A stretch of DNA of 64,000 nt from Streptomyces sp. SAI-127 (lineage in GTDB: Bacteria; Actinomycetota; Actinomycetes; Streptomycetales; Streptomycetaceae): contig NZ_JARXYJ010000001.1 in assembly GCF_029894425.1 (NCBI RefSeq), forward strand, positions 2,046,001-2,110,000, in the 5' to 3' direction. Numbering within the stretch: the stretch's first letter is position 1; the number at the start of each line of letters is the position of its first letter. Shown here piece after piece: positions 26,890 to 35,297 of this stretch. Made by a program: the position numbers and the translations under genes. Under the pieces are notes generated by a model that was not told the DNA's origin, ran no database searches, and saw nothing but the letters and a program-made list of their open reading frames with translations.

Positions 26890-28122
26890 GTGGGCGTCCC
26901 GCACATATCGAACCGGTCCGAGCGACAGCCGGAGAGGTGGTCCCGGCGCGGGATGCTCGCCGCCCTGGGTGCCGTGCCGGCGGCCGTCGTCCTGACGGGC
27001 TGCAGCGGATCCGCGGACGCCTCGGAGGGGACGTCGACCGCGTCCGCCCAGGTGGCCGCGGAGAAGGCGGCCATCACGGTCACCCCCGCCGACGGGACCA
27101 GGAAGGCCGACTTCGCCACCCCCGTCGAGGTCACCGTGACCGACGGCACCCTGGCCTCCGTGAAGGTGACCGGCAACGACGGCTCCACGCTGGCCGGGTC
27201 GCTCAACGACGCGAAGACCACATGGACTTCGACGACGAACCCCTACTCGGGCACCAGGTACACGGTCGCGGTCACCGCACAGGACGGCACCGAGGAGACG
27301 GCGGCCTTCACGACGAAGTCCCCCGGCGAGACGTTCGTGGGCTGGTTCACCCCCGAGGCGAACACCACCTCCGGCGTCGGCATGCCGGTCTCCATCAACT
27401 TCTCGCACGCCGTGTCCGACAGGGCCGCCGTCCAGAAGGCGATCACGGTGACCGCCGAACCCGCGGTCGAGATCGTGGGCCACTGGTTCAGCGACACCCG
27501 GCTCGACTTCCGGCCCGAGACCTACTGGGCGGCCGGCACGAAGATCACGCTCGGCCTGCGGCTCAAGGACGTCCAGGGCACGGCCGGCGTCTACGGCGTG
27601 CAGTCCAAGGACGTCACCTTCCACATCGGCCGCGAGCAGATCAGCACGGTCGACCTGTCCACCAAGGAGATGGTGGTCAGGAGGGACGGCGAGACGATCG
27701 CCACGTACCCCGTCTCCGGCGGCGACTCCGACCACACCACCTGGTCCGGGATCATGGTGATCAGCGAGCGGTTCAAGCAGACCCGCATGGAGTCCTCGAC
27801 GGTCGGCCTCGGCGACGAGTACGACATCTCCGACGTCCCGCACGCCCAGCGGCTGACCACCTCCGGCACCTTCGTGCACGGCAACTACTGGGCGCCCACC
27901 TCGGTGTTCGGCAGCCGGAACACCAGCCACGGCTGCGTCGGCCTGCACGACGCCAAGGGCGCGGACGACAGCTCCGTGGACGGCTACAAGTTCTACGAGA
28001 GCTCCCTGCTCGGCGATGTCGTGATCGTGAAGAACTCCGGCGAGAGGACCGTGGAACCGTCGAACGGGCTCAACGGCTGGAACCTGTCGTGGTCCGACTG
28101 GAAGGCGGGCAGCGCGGTCTGA
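26890..28122 (+). CDS. L,D-transpeptidase lipoprotein (YkuD)
   Basis: 410 residues from GTG 26890, chosen for GGAAGG six bases upstream; an in-frame GTG at 26866 lacks a site. Signal peptide with RR (SRRGMLAALG) and lipobox VLTGC, so membrane-anchored outside. Two Ig-like domains (about 60-260) lead into the YkuD domain, with the catalytic HGN...SRNTSHGCVGL motif (Cys nucleophile, His before it). These enzymes form 3-3 peptidoglycan cross-links, which are abundant in actinobacterial walls. The gene ends 7 bp from the convergent regulator. Confidence 0.92.
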   Translation: MGVPHISNRSERQPERWSRRGMLAALGAVPAAVVLTGCSGSADASEGTSTASAQVAAEKAAITVTPADGTRKADFATPVEVTVTDGTLASVKVTGNDGSTLAGSLNDAKTTWTSTTNPYSGTRYTVAVTAQDGTEETAAFTTKSPGETFVGWFTPEANTTSGVGMPVSINFSHAVSDRAAVQKAITVTAEPAVEIVGHWFSDTRLDFRPETYWAAGTKITLGLRLKDVQGTAGVYGVQSKDVTFHIGREQISTVDLSTKEMVVRRDGETIATYPVSGGDSDHTTWSGIMVISERFKQTRMESSTVGLGDEYDISDVPHAQRLTTSGTFVHGNYWAPTSVFGSRNTSHGCVGLHDAKGADDSSVDGYKFYESSLLGDVVIVKNSGERTVEPSNGLNGWNLSWSDWKAGSAV

Positions 28123-28129
28123 GACAGCG

Positions 28130-28915
28130 TCAGAGCAACCTGGCGAGGGCTTCGGCGGAGGGGCTCGAGGGCACCGCCTGGTAGACGATGATCACCTGTT
28201 GCTCCGCGCCCCCGACGGTGAGCGCCTGCCGCCGCAGGGCGAGTTCCCCGACGTGCGGGTGGGCGAACCGTTTGAGCTCGTCGCGGGAGGGCCGCGCGTC
28301 GTAGCGCGCCCACAGGCCGCGGAAGTCCTCGTCCGTCTCCAGCTCGGCCACGAGCCGTACGGTCACGGGGTCACGCGGGTCGGCCTCGGCGCGCAGGGCC
28401 GCGACGGTCTGCGCGGCGATCTCCGGCCAGTCGGGGAACAGCCGGCGGGCCGCGGGATCGAGGAACATGTCCCGGACCAGGTTGCGCCCCGGCTCGTACA
28501 TCGGCGCGAGCGCGCGGGCCCACTTGTTGGCGGCCAGCACCTCGAACCGCCGGTTGCGCACATACGCCGGTGTGCCCGCCCACGCGTCGAGCAACTGGTG
28601 CAGGTCCGGGGCGACTTCGGTCTCCGCGGGCCGTACGGGATCGGGGGCGGCGAGCGCGAACAGATGCGCGCGGGTGTCGGCGTCCAGTTCCAGCGCCCGC
28701 GCGAGCGCCCGCAGCACCTGCGGCGAGGGATGCTGGTCCACGCCCTGTTCCAGCCGGGTCAGATACGGCTCGCTGATGCCGGCCAGCCGGGCCAGCTCGT
28801 CCCGGCGCAGTCCCGCGACCCGGCGTCTTCCGTGGGCGGGCAGGTCCGCGCGCGAGGGCGGCACCCGTCCCCGCCGGGCCTTCAGGAACTCTCCGAGCGC
28901 GTTGCCGGCCGCCAT
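28130..28915 (-). CDS. XRE-family regulator with MmyB-like ligand domain
   Basis: 261 residues from ATG 28915. N-terminal helix-turn-helix RRDELARLAGISEPYLTRLEQG (about 36-57), then the PAS-like MmyB domain (YVRNRRFEVLAANKWARALAPMYEPGRNLVRDMFLDP, FRGLWARYDAR, FAHPHVGELALRRQALTVGG), which binds fatty-acid-like or other ligands in this family. It is divergent from the SDR gene across 64 bp, the classical arrangement for an MmyB-type regulator and its target. The end is 7 bp from the convergent transpeptidase gene. Confidence 0.92.
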   Translation of the reverse strand: MAAGNALGEFLKARRGRVPPSRADLPAHGRRRVAGLRRDELARLAGISEPYLTRLEQGVDQHPSPQVLRALARALELDADTRAHLFALAAPDPVRPAETEVAPDLHQLLDAWAGTPAYVRNRRFEVLAANKWARALAPMYEPGRNLVRDMFLDPAARRLFPDWPEIAAQTVAALRAEADPRDPVTVRLVAELETDEDFRGLWARYDARPSRDELKRFAHPHVGELALRRQALTVGGAEQQVIIVYQAVPSSPSAEALARLL

Positions 28916-28979
28916 GGCCGAAAGGGTAACCCTGCGGGGGTGCTGGCTGCCGTCCTGTGGGAGGCGCAGGGTCGAGGGC

Positions 28980-29789
28980 ATGAAGAAGACCTGGTTCATC
29001 ACCGGCGCGTCCCGCGGCTTCGGCCGGATCTGGGCGGAGGCCGCCCTTTCCCGAGGCGACCGGGTGGCCGCCACCGCCCGCCGCCCCGAGTCCCTCGAGT
29101 CTCTCGTCGACACCTACGGGGACAGCGTCCTGCCCCTCGCCCTGGACGTCACCGACCGGGCGGCCGCCTTCGCCGCCGTCCGACGGGCCGCCGACGCCTT
29201 CGGCCGCCTCGACGTGGTCGTCAACAACGCGGGCTACGGCCTGTTCGGCATGGTCGAGGAGACCACCGAGGAACAGGCCCGCGCCCAGCTGGACACGAAC
29301 GTGCTCGGCCCGCTGTGGGTGACACAGGCGGCCCTGCCGCTCCTGCGCGCCCAGCGCGGCGGGCACATCCTGCAGGTGTCCAGCATCGGCGGCCTGGCCG
29401 CCTTCCCCTCCCTGGGCCTCTACAACGCCTCCAAGTGGGCGCTTGAGGGCATGAGCGAGGCGCTCGCCCAGGAGGTCGGCCCGCTCGGCGTCCGCGTCAC
29501 GATCGTCGAACCCGGCCCCTACGGCACCGACTGGTCCGGCTCCTCGGCGGTGCACGCCGAGCCCCTCGCCGCCTACGAGCCGATCCGCGAGGCCCGCCGG
29601 GCCGGTGCCGGCGCCCGGGCGCCCCAGGATCCGCGGGCCACCGCCGAGGTCGTCCTCGAACTGGTCGACACGGACGAGCCGCCCCTGCGCCTGTTCCTGG
29701 GGACGTATCCCTATCCGGTCGTGGAAGCCGCCTACCGCCGGCGACTGGACACCTGGGAGGCCTGGCGGCCCCTCGCCGCCAGGGCCTGA
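28980..29789 (+). CDS. short-chain dehydrogenase/reductase
   Basis: 269 residues. Cofactor motif TGASRGFGRIWAEAAL, NNAGYG, catalytic Ser in VSSIGG, and YNASKWA. The TGxxxGxG loop followed by ATARRPESL points to NADP preference. Substrate unknown. It is divergent from, and probably controlled by, the MmyB-like regulator. Confidence 0.9.
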   Translation: MKKTWFITGASRGFGRIWAEAALSRGDRVAATARRPESLESLVDTYGDSVLPLALDVTDRAAAFAAVRRAADAFGRLDVVVNNAGYGLFGMVEETTEEQARAQLDTNVLGPLWVTQAALPLLRAQRGGHILQVSSIGGLAAFPSLGLYNASKWALEGMSEALAQEVGPLGVRVTIVEPGPYGTDWSGSSAVHAEPLAAYEPIREARRAGAGARAPQDPRATAEVVLELVDTDEPPLRLFLGTYPYPVVEAAYRRRLDTWEAWRPLAARA

Positions 29790-29899
29790 CGCGGACGTGC
29801 GGGCCGGCGCCTCGGCAGCAGCCTGGGCGAACGGCGCCGGTCCGCACCTTTCACTGGGTGAACTCACCTGCGCCGCAGCGACTTTCACTGTTTCACCTC

Positions 29900-29928
29900 T
29901 TGACGGCCGGAGTGGCCGAGAGCACATT
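29900..29928 (+). promoter_or_regulatory. candidate promoter of GH16 gene
   Basis: TTGACG, 17-bp spacer, CACATT. The -35 box is good and the -10 box weak. It lies just upstream of a 14-bp palindrome and 90 bp before the start codon. Confidence 0.4.
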
Positions 29929-29938
29929 GGGCGCACTT

Positions 29939-29952
29939 TGAGAGCGCTCTCA
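29939..29952. promoter_or_regulatory. LacI-type operator, CebR-box-like (TGAGAGCGCTCTCA)
   Basis: Perfect 14-bp palindrome at about the expected transcription start of the secreted GH16 glucanase. It differs from the known Streptomyces CebR box (TGGGAGCGCTCCCA) only at the symmetric third position of each half. CebR represses cellulose/cello-oligosaccharide genes, so carbon-source control of the glucanase is likely, by CebR or a close relative encoded elsewhere. Confidence 0.65.
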
Positions 29953-30017
29953 GAGCGCGCTCGAAGGGCACCCCCGCACCCGCACCCCCACTCCGTACTC
30001 GAGAGGCAGCACCCCCC

Positions 30018-31403
30018 ATGAGTGAAACCTCCGGCATACCCAGACGGCGGCGAGCCCTCGTCGCCGTGCTGAGCACCCTCGGTCTGGCCGCCGCCCTCGC
30101 GACCGCGGCCACCCTCCCCGCCGACGCCTCCGCCCCCACACCGCCCACGGGCTGGTCGCAGGTCTTCCTCGACGACTTCAACGGCTCCGCCGGGTCCGGC
30201 GTCAACACCTCCAACTGGCAGTACTCCACCGGTACTTCCTATCCGGGCGGCCCCGCCCACTGGGGCACCGGCGAGGTCGAGACGATGACCAACAGCACCA
30301 GCAACGTGGCGCTGGACGGCAACGGCAACCTGCGCATCACGCCGCTGCGCGACTCGGCCGGCAACTGGACCTCGGGCCGTATCGAGACCAACCGCACCGA
30401 CTTCCAGCCCCCGTCCGGCGGCAAGCTGCGCGTCGAGGCGCGTATCCAGATGCCCAACGTCACCGGCACCGCGGCCGAGGGCTACTGGCCGGCGTTCTGG
30501 GCACTGGGCGCGCCCTACCGCGGCAACTACCAGAACTGGCCGAGCGTCGGTGAGCTGGACATCATGGAGAACGTCCAGGGCATGAACCGCGTGTGGGCCA
30601 CGATGCACTGCGGCACCAACCCGGGCGGCCCGTGCAACGAGACGACGGGCATCGGCAACAACGTCGCCTGTCCGGGCTCGACCTGCCAGTCGGCGTTCCA
30701 CACCTACACCATGGAGTGGGACCGTTCGGTGAGCCCCGAGACGATCCGCTTCCTCGTGGACGGCACCCAGTTCCACTCGGTCAACGCGAGCCAGGTGGAC
30801 GCGACGACCTGGGCCAACGCCACGGGCCACGGTTTCTTCCTCATCCTCAACGTGGCGATGGGCGGCGCCTTCCCGGACGCGTTCGGCGGCGGTCTCGACT
30901 CCGGCACCCAGTCCGGCGTGCCCATGACCGTCGACTACGTCCAGGTGCTGTCGGCCGGTGGGAGCGGTACCACGCCTCCGCCCACGGGCGGCGTCGACGC
31001 CTACGGCACCATCCAGGCGGAGTCGTACAACAGCCAGAGCGGCGTGACCGCCGAGACCACGACGGACACCGGTGGCGGCCAGGACATCGGCTCGCTCGCG
31101 AACGGTGACTGGGCGCTGTACCAGAACGTCAACTTCGGCTCCACGGCGGCGAATCAGTTCGTCGCGCGCGTGGCGAGCGGCGCGGCGGGCGGCGTCAGCG
31201 GTCTGGTCGAGGTGCGCCTGGACAGCCGTACCGCCACTCCGGTCGGCAGCTTCTCGATCGCCGACACGGGCGGCTGGCAGTCCTGGAGAACGGTCCCGGC
31301 GAACATGAGCTCCGTCACCGGCACGCACAACGTGTATCTGACCTTCACCAGCGGCCAGCCGGCCGACTTCGTGAACGTGAACTGGTTCACCTTCGGTCAC
31401 TGA
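30018..31403 (+). CDS. secreted endo-beta-1,3-glucanase-like GH16 with CBM6-like module
   Basis: 461 residues. Signal peptide with RRRR and a hydrophobic stretch (about 10-38). GH16 domain at about 45-312, with the active site GELDIMENV: Glu179 nucleophile, Glu184 acid/base. A short linker (GGSGTTPPPTGG) joins a C-terminal beta-sandwich (about 328-461, IQAESYNSQSGV...FVNVNWFTF) typical of CBM6. The overall form matches laminarinase-type enzymes; galactan- or agar-active GH16 members cannot be excluded. The upstream CebR-like palindrome suggests induction by glucan breakdown products. Confidence 0.9.
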   Translation: MSETSGIPRRRRALVAVLSTLGLAAALATAATLPADASAPTPPTGWSQVFLDDFNGSAGSGVNTSNWQYSTGTSYPGGPAHWGTGEVETMTNSTSNVALDGNGNLRITPLRDSAGNWTSGRIETNRTDFQPPSGGKLRVEARIQMPNVTGTAAEGYWPAFWALGAPYRGNYQNWPSVGELDIMENVQGMNRVWATMHCGTNPGGPCNETTGIGNNVACPGSTCQSAFHTYTMEWDRSVSPETIRFLVDGTQFHSVNASQVDATTWANATGHGFFLILNVAMGGAFPDAFGGGLDSGTQSGVPMTVDYVQVLSAGGSGTTPPPTGGVDAYGTIQAESYNSQSGVTAETTTDTGGGQDIGSLANGDWALYQNVNFGSTAANQFVARVASGAAGGVSGLVEVRLDSRTATPVGSFSIADTGGWQSWRTVPANMSSVTGTHNVYLTFTSGQPADFVNVNWFTFGH

Positions 31404-31419
31404 CCGGTGTGTTGACGCT

Positions 31420-31450
31420 GCCCCGCGAGGCCTGTGCGGTCTCGCGGGGC
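31420..31450. terminator. bidirectional terminator hairpin
   Basis: GCCCCGCGAG and CTCGCGGGGC form a perfect 10-bp stem with an 11-base loop between the convergent GH16 and beta-propeller genes. Confidence 0.8.
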
Positions 31451-31459
31451 GGCGTTCCG

Positions 31460-32482
31460 TCACCCCAGGTAGGCGGGGGCGACCGCGGAGGTCATCAGGC
31501 GGCGGGCCGTGCCGGTGCCGTCGGCGGGGACGGTCCACAGGTCGGAGCCGTAGTCGCCGGGGAGGGCGTAGACGAGGGTGTCGTCGTCGGCCCACAGTGC
31601 CTGGTCGTCGATGTCGCGCGACTCGGCGGTCGCGGTCTCCTTCATGGTGCGCAGGTTCAGGACGTACAGGCGCCAAGGGGCGTCGGGCGAGGCCCCCTTG
31701 ACACGCTTCTTGTAGGCGATGCGGGTGCCGTCGGGTGAGAGGGAGGGGCATTCGACGTTGCGGTGCAGGGTGGTGAGCGTGCGCGCGGTCACGTCGCCCC
31801 GCACGAGGTACGTCCGGCCGCCGGTCGCCAGCGTGGCGTAGAAGTGGTGGTCGTCGGCGAAGGTGACGCCCCAGACGTTGGTGTCGGCGGCATGGTAGGT
31901 CCGGCCGTCCTTGACGATGTGGAACGTCTCCAGGTTGTCGTCGATCGCCCAGGTGCGGGTGTCGACGACGGCCGTGCGGGTGGAGAAGTTCGTTCCGGCG
32001 TACGAGTCTCCGCTGACGAACACCGTCCAGGCGACCATGTGTCCGGAGGGCGAGACCCGGGCCCGGGTGGGGATGCCGGCCGCCGGGAAACGGTGGCGTT
32101 CGCGCAGGTGCGCGTCGAGCACCACCGCGCGGTAGGTGTCCTCCAGCGCGCCGTGCACGGCCTGGAGGCAGATGCCGGTGCCGGCGGCCGCGTGGAAGCG
32201 CAGGCACTTCACCCCCGAAGCGGTGCGCGGGCCCTGCGGATCGTCGGCGGGGACGGTGGCGATCTCGTCGCGGTGCGGTCCCCAGGCCAGGTTCCGTACG
32301 AGCAAGCGGCGCCCTGCCGTCGGCCGCAGCGAGACGGTGCCGGCGCGCACGGTCGGACCGTTCGCCTGCTGCCGGTCCCTCATGCCCGAGCGGTGGGCGG
32401 CGTACAGGACCGACCCGGTGCCGACCGCGCCGAGCAGCACGACGGCGACGAGGAGGGTCAGCAGACGGGTCGTTCGGGTCAT
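31460..32482 (-). CDS. TolB-like beta-propeller membrane-anchored protein
   Basis: 340 residues. One N-terminal membrane segment (LLTLLVAVVLLGAVGTGSVLYA, about 7-28), then repeats of about 45 residues with propeller blade motifs such as LAWGPHRDEIATV, RVSPSGHMVAW, CPSLSPDGTRIAYKK and QALWADDDTLVYALP...DLWTVPADGTG. Such folds generally bind partners rather than catalyse. Function unknown. Its ATG overlaps the stop of the MFS gene, so both are cotranslated. Confidence 0.75.
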   Translation of the reverse strand: MTRTTRLLTLLVAVVLLGAVGTGSVLYAAHRSGMRDRQQANGPTVRAGTVSLRPTAGRRLLVRNLAWGPHRDEIATVPADDPQGPRTASGVKCLRFHAAAGTGICLQAVHGALEDTYRAVVLDAHLRERHRFPAAGIPTRARVSPSGHMVAWTVFVSGDSYAGTNFSTRTAVVDTRTWAIDDNLETFHIVKDGRTYHAADTNVWGVTFADDHHFYATLATGGRTYLVRGDVTARTLTTLHRNVECPSLSPDGTRIAYKKRVKGASPDAPWRLYVLNLRTMKETATAESRDIDDQALWADDDTLVYALPGDYGSDLWTVPADGTGTARRLMTSAVAPAYLG

Positions 32483-33798
32483 GCGGACACCTCGTCGGTG
32501 GTTGCGGGGGTCGCGTCCGTACCGCGCAGGACGAACGCGGACATGACGGCGGCGGCGGCCAGTGCGGCCGCGGTGACGGCGAGCGCGGTCCGCCCGCCCC
32601 ACAGGCTCCACGCCGCGCCGAAGGCGAGCGAGCAGGCGAAACGGGCCAGCGCCTGTCCGGTGCCCACCAGGGCCTGCCCGGCGCCCTGGTGCCGGGCGGG
32701 GACGGCTCCGGCCGTGGCGGCGGCGAGCACGCCGTCGGTGGCCGCGTAGAAGGTGCCGTGCAGCACGAGGACGGCGATCACCGCCCAGGCGCCGTGCCAC
32801 GGGGAGAGCACGAGGCCGTAGCCGAGCAGCAGGACGCCGTGGCCGGCCAGGAAGAGCCGACGACGGCTGACGCGGTCGGCCAGGGCGCCGAGCGGCACGG
32901 CGAGCAGCAGGAAGAAGGCGGCGGTGCCCAGCGGCAGCAGCGGGAACAGGTGGGCGGGCAGGTCCCCTTCACGCTGGAGCAGCAGATACAGGAAGGAGTC
33001 GCTGACGGTGGTCAGGCCGAGCAGGGCCGCGCACACCGTGAGACGGCGCAGTTCCGGCCGGCGCAGCAGCCCGATCGCGTCACGCAGCGTCGGCGGCCGG
33101 TCCGGCTCGGGCGGTGGCGACCGTCGTACGGCATCGGCGGGGGCGTCGATGCGGCGGGGCACGAAGAGCACCAGCACCAGGACGCCGAGTACGGCGACGC
33201 AGCCGCTGACCGCGAAGACCGCGTCGTAGCCGTCGACGGTGGCCCGCAGGACGGCGAAGGCGACCAGCGGGCCGAGGAGCGCGCCGGTGGTGTCCATGGC
33301 ACGGTGGACGCCGAATGCCCTTCCTCGGTGGGCGGGTTCGCTCGCCAGCGAGATCATCGCGTCCCGTGGGGCGGTGCGCAGTCCTTTGCCGGTCCGGTCG
33401 GCCGCGAGCACGGCGCTGAGCACGGGGAGGGTGTGGGCGAGGAGCAACAACGGTTTGCACAGGGCCGACAGACCGTAGCCGAGGCCCGCCACGACCTTGT
33501 GGCGGCGGCCTCCCCGGTCGGCGAGGTGACCGCCGGCCAGCCGGACGAGGGCGCCGACGCCGTTGTTGATGCCGTCGAGGAGGCCGAAGCCGAGCGGCGA
33601 GAGGCCGAGGCCCGCGACCACGTACAGCGGCAGGACGGCCGTGACCATCTCCGAGGAGACGTCCGTGATCAGGCTGACCGCGCCCAGGGCCAGCACGGTG
33701 GAGGGCACGGCGGCCGGCCGCCGCCCCGGACGGGTGTCCGGGACGACGGCGGCCTCGGTGCCGCGGGAACCCGTGCTCCGGGAGTCCGCGAGGTACAC
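32479..33798 (-). CDS. MFS transporter
   Basis: 439 residues from GTG 33798, twelve predicted membrane segments. GGHLADRGGRRHKVVAG and GALADRVSRRRLFLAGHG are the two MFS loop 2-3 / 8-9 motifs; DRTGKGLRTAPRDAMIS is typical of the MFS subfamily near YfkF/tetracycline-type exporters. The start lies 5 bp after the phosphoesterase stop. Probably an exporter; substrate unreadable. It forms a phosphoesterase-MFS-propeller operon. Confidence 0.87.
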   Translation of the reverse strand: MYLADSRSTGSRGTEAAVVPDTRPGRRPAAVPSTVLALGAVSLITDVSSEMVTAVLPLYVVAGLGLSPLGFGLLDGINNGVGALVRLAGGHLADRGGRRHKVVAGLGYGLSALCKPLLLLAHTLPVLSAVLAADRTGKGLRTAPRDAMISLASEPAHRGRAFGVHRAMDTTGALLGPLVAFAVLRATVDGYDAVFAVSGCVAVLGVLVLVLFVPRRIDAPADAVRRSPPPEPDRPPTLRDAIGLLRRPELRRLTVCAALLGLTTVSDSFLYLLLQREGDLPAHLFPLLPLGTAAFFLLLAVPLGALADRVSRRRLFLAGHGVLLLGYGLVLSPWHGAWAVIAVLVLHGTFYAATDGVLAAATAGAVPARHQGAGQALVGTGQALARFACSLAFGAAWSLWGGRTALAVTAAALAAAAVMSAFVLRGTDATPATTDEVSA

Positions 33799-33803
33799 GG
33801 GCG

Positions 33804-34694
33804 TCAGTTCCAGATGCCGGTGATGTCGGAGGCCGAGGCGGCGTTGCCCGCGTGGGCACTCAGACCGGCCAGGTCCTCCACGGTGCGCAGCACGTTGTAG
33901 TGGTTGTAGGTCGTGGAGCTGGAGCTGCCGGGGGTGACGTGCTGCCCGTAGAACAGGGTGGGGATGCGGTTGCCGGAGAGCTTGTTGTCCTCGTCGAAGG
34001 TGACGGCGAGGATGCTGTTGTGGGTCTTGGCCCAGGTGGCGTAGGCGCCCAGGTTGTTCTTGATCCAGGTGTCGCCGGTGGAGACCGAGCAGTCGTGCAT
34101 GTCGCTGCACAGGTTCGGGACGACGAAGGACACCTTGGGCAGGGTCGTGTAGTCGGCCGGGAACTGCGCGAAGGTCTTCGCGGTGCTGGTCGGCACGTTG
34201 GAGAAGCCGAACCACGGATTGTGCTTCTGCGCGTAGTTCCCGCTGCTGCAGGTCGTCGAACCCTGGCTGGGCAGCGACTCGTTGTAGCTGGCCCAGGTCT
34301 TGCCCGCGGCGATCAGCTCGGAGGCGAGGTTGGGCTTGTTGATGGAACCGACGCCGACGCAACTGTCGTCGGTGCGGCCCTGGTTGGAGCCGGAGAAGAG
34401 CATGTAGTAGTTCGGCTCGCTGGGGTGGGTGAGGCCGTAGGACTGGGTGAGGTTGGCGCCACCCGCCTTGAGGGTGTTGTTGAGGTAGGGGGCGCTGGAG
34501 CTGCCGATGACCTGCGAGTAGGCGTGGTTCTCCAGTACCACGACCACGACGTGGTCGGGGGTGGGGAGAGCGGCTGCCTCGGCGGTGGAGGCCGTTGCGG
34601 CCCACACGCCGATCGAGGTGGCGGTGAGGGCGAGGGCTCCGGCGAGTGCGGAGAGGGAACGTCGGTTGCGCTGCGGTGCCTTGACGGCGGCCAT
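33804..34694 (-). CDS. secreted phosphoesterase (AcpA/phospholipase C-like)
   Basis: 296 residues from ATG 34694 with GGAGG six bases upstream. Signal peptide (SLSALAGALALTATSIGVWAA, cleavage near ASTAEA about 40). The mature protein begins PTPDHVVVVVLENHAYSQVIG, with the metal-binding Glu-Asn of the phosphoesterase superfamily, then HPSEPNYYMLFSG and AVTFDEDN. The family includes acid phosphatases and phospholipases C. A PHO-box-like repeat lies upstream, which suits a phosphate-scavenging enzyme. Confidence 0.87.
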   Translation of the reverse strand: MAAVKAPQRNRRSLSALAGALALTATSIGVWAATASTAEAAALPTPDHVVVVVLENHAYSQVIGSSSAPYLNNTLKAGGANLTQSYGLTHPSEPNYYMLFSGSNQGRTDDSCVGVGSINKPNLASELIAAGKTWASYNESLPSQGSTTCSSGNYAQKHNPWFGFSNVPTSTAKTFAQFPADYTTLPKVSFVVPNLCSDMHDCSVSTGDTWIKNNLGAYATWAKTHNSILAVTFDEDNKLSGNRIPTLFYGQHVTPGSSSSTTYNHYNVLRTVEDLAGLSAHAGNAASASDITGIWN

Positions 34695-34765
34695 GACTGT
34701 CCTCCGGACAGAGGTGACGGACGTTCGGGGGAGCGGCGCCGCAACCCTAGGAGCCTTCGGCCGGG

Positions 34766-34787
34766 TCCGCGTGAAGGCCGGGCGAAC
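34766..34787 (-). promoter_or_regulatory. PHO-box-like direct repeat
   Basis: On the minus strand two 11-bp units, GTTCGCCCGGC and CTTCACGCGGA, lie 72 bp before the phosphoesterase start. PhoP boxes in Streptomyces are 11-bp direct repeats beginning G(G/T)TCA. The first unit departs from the consensus at one key base (CG for CA). Confidence 0.35.
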
Positions 34788-34899
34788 CGTGGGTTCCGCC
34801 GGGCAAAGATCACCCCACGCACAGGTCACGCACTGCAAAGCGCGAGTCAAGTGGCCGTCATTCGGGACCAGTTCGGCGGGATGCCAGCAGTGGATGCCG

Positions 34900-35286
34900 T
34901 CAGCCCTCGCCGATGAGACAGAACTCGTTCCCCTCGGGATCGAGCAGCGTCAGATGGTCCGTGTACCGGTCCCGGACCGACGCACCGAGCGCGACGAGCC
35001 GTTCGGCCTCCGCTCCCACGTCCGTGGCGAACAGGTCCAGGTGGACCCGGTTCTTGACGCTCTTGCCCTCCGGCACCAGCTGGAACCACAGTCGGGGCCC
35101 GCCCAGCGAGGACTCGACGAGCACGGTCGGGTCGTCCTCGACGTCCGTGATCCCGAGGGACCTCAGCCGGGCCAACTCCTCGTCGTCGTACGGGGCGACG
35201 GCATACCCGTCCATCGCGGCCGCCCAGAACCGCGCCGTGGCGGCGGGGTGGGCGCAGTCGAAGACGATGTCTCGCAGTCGGGCCAT
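34900..35286 (-). CDS. VOC-superfamily protein (glyoxalase-like)
   Basis: 128 residues: DIVFDCAHPAATARFWAAAMDGY opens the first VOC unit; HLDLFATDVGAEAERLVALGA, then LTLLDPEGNEFCLI, closes the second. This subgroup is common in streptomycetes and of unknown substrate. It lies 11 bp downstream of the AraC regulator and is probably cotranscribed with it. The 205 bp between it and the secreted phosphoesterase gene hold only the PHO-box-like repeat. Confidence 0.8.
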   Translation of the reverse strand: MARLRDIVFDCAHPAATARFWAAAMDGYAVAPYDDEELARLRSLGITDVEDDPTVLVESSLGGPRLWFQLVPEGKSVKNRVHLDLFATDVGAEAERLVALGASVRDRYTDHLTLLDPEGNEFCLIGEG

Positions 35287-35297
35287 TCGGTGCACTC

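Noticed and set aside
28371..32207. A 1278-codon open frame on the minus strand
   Set aside because: It runs antisense to the SDR and GH16 genes and out of frame with the regulator and propeller genes; its composition is that of a GC-driven shadow.
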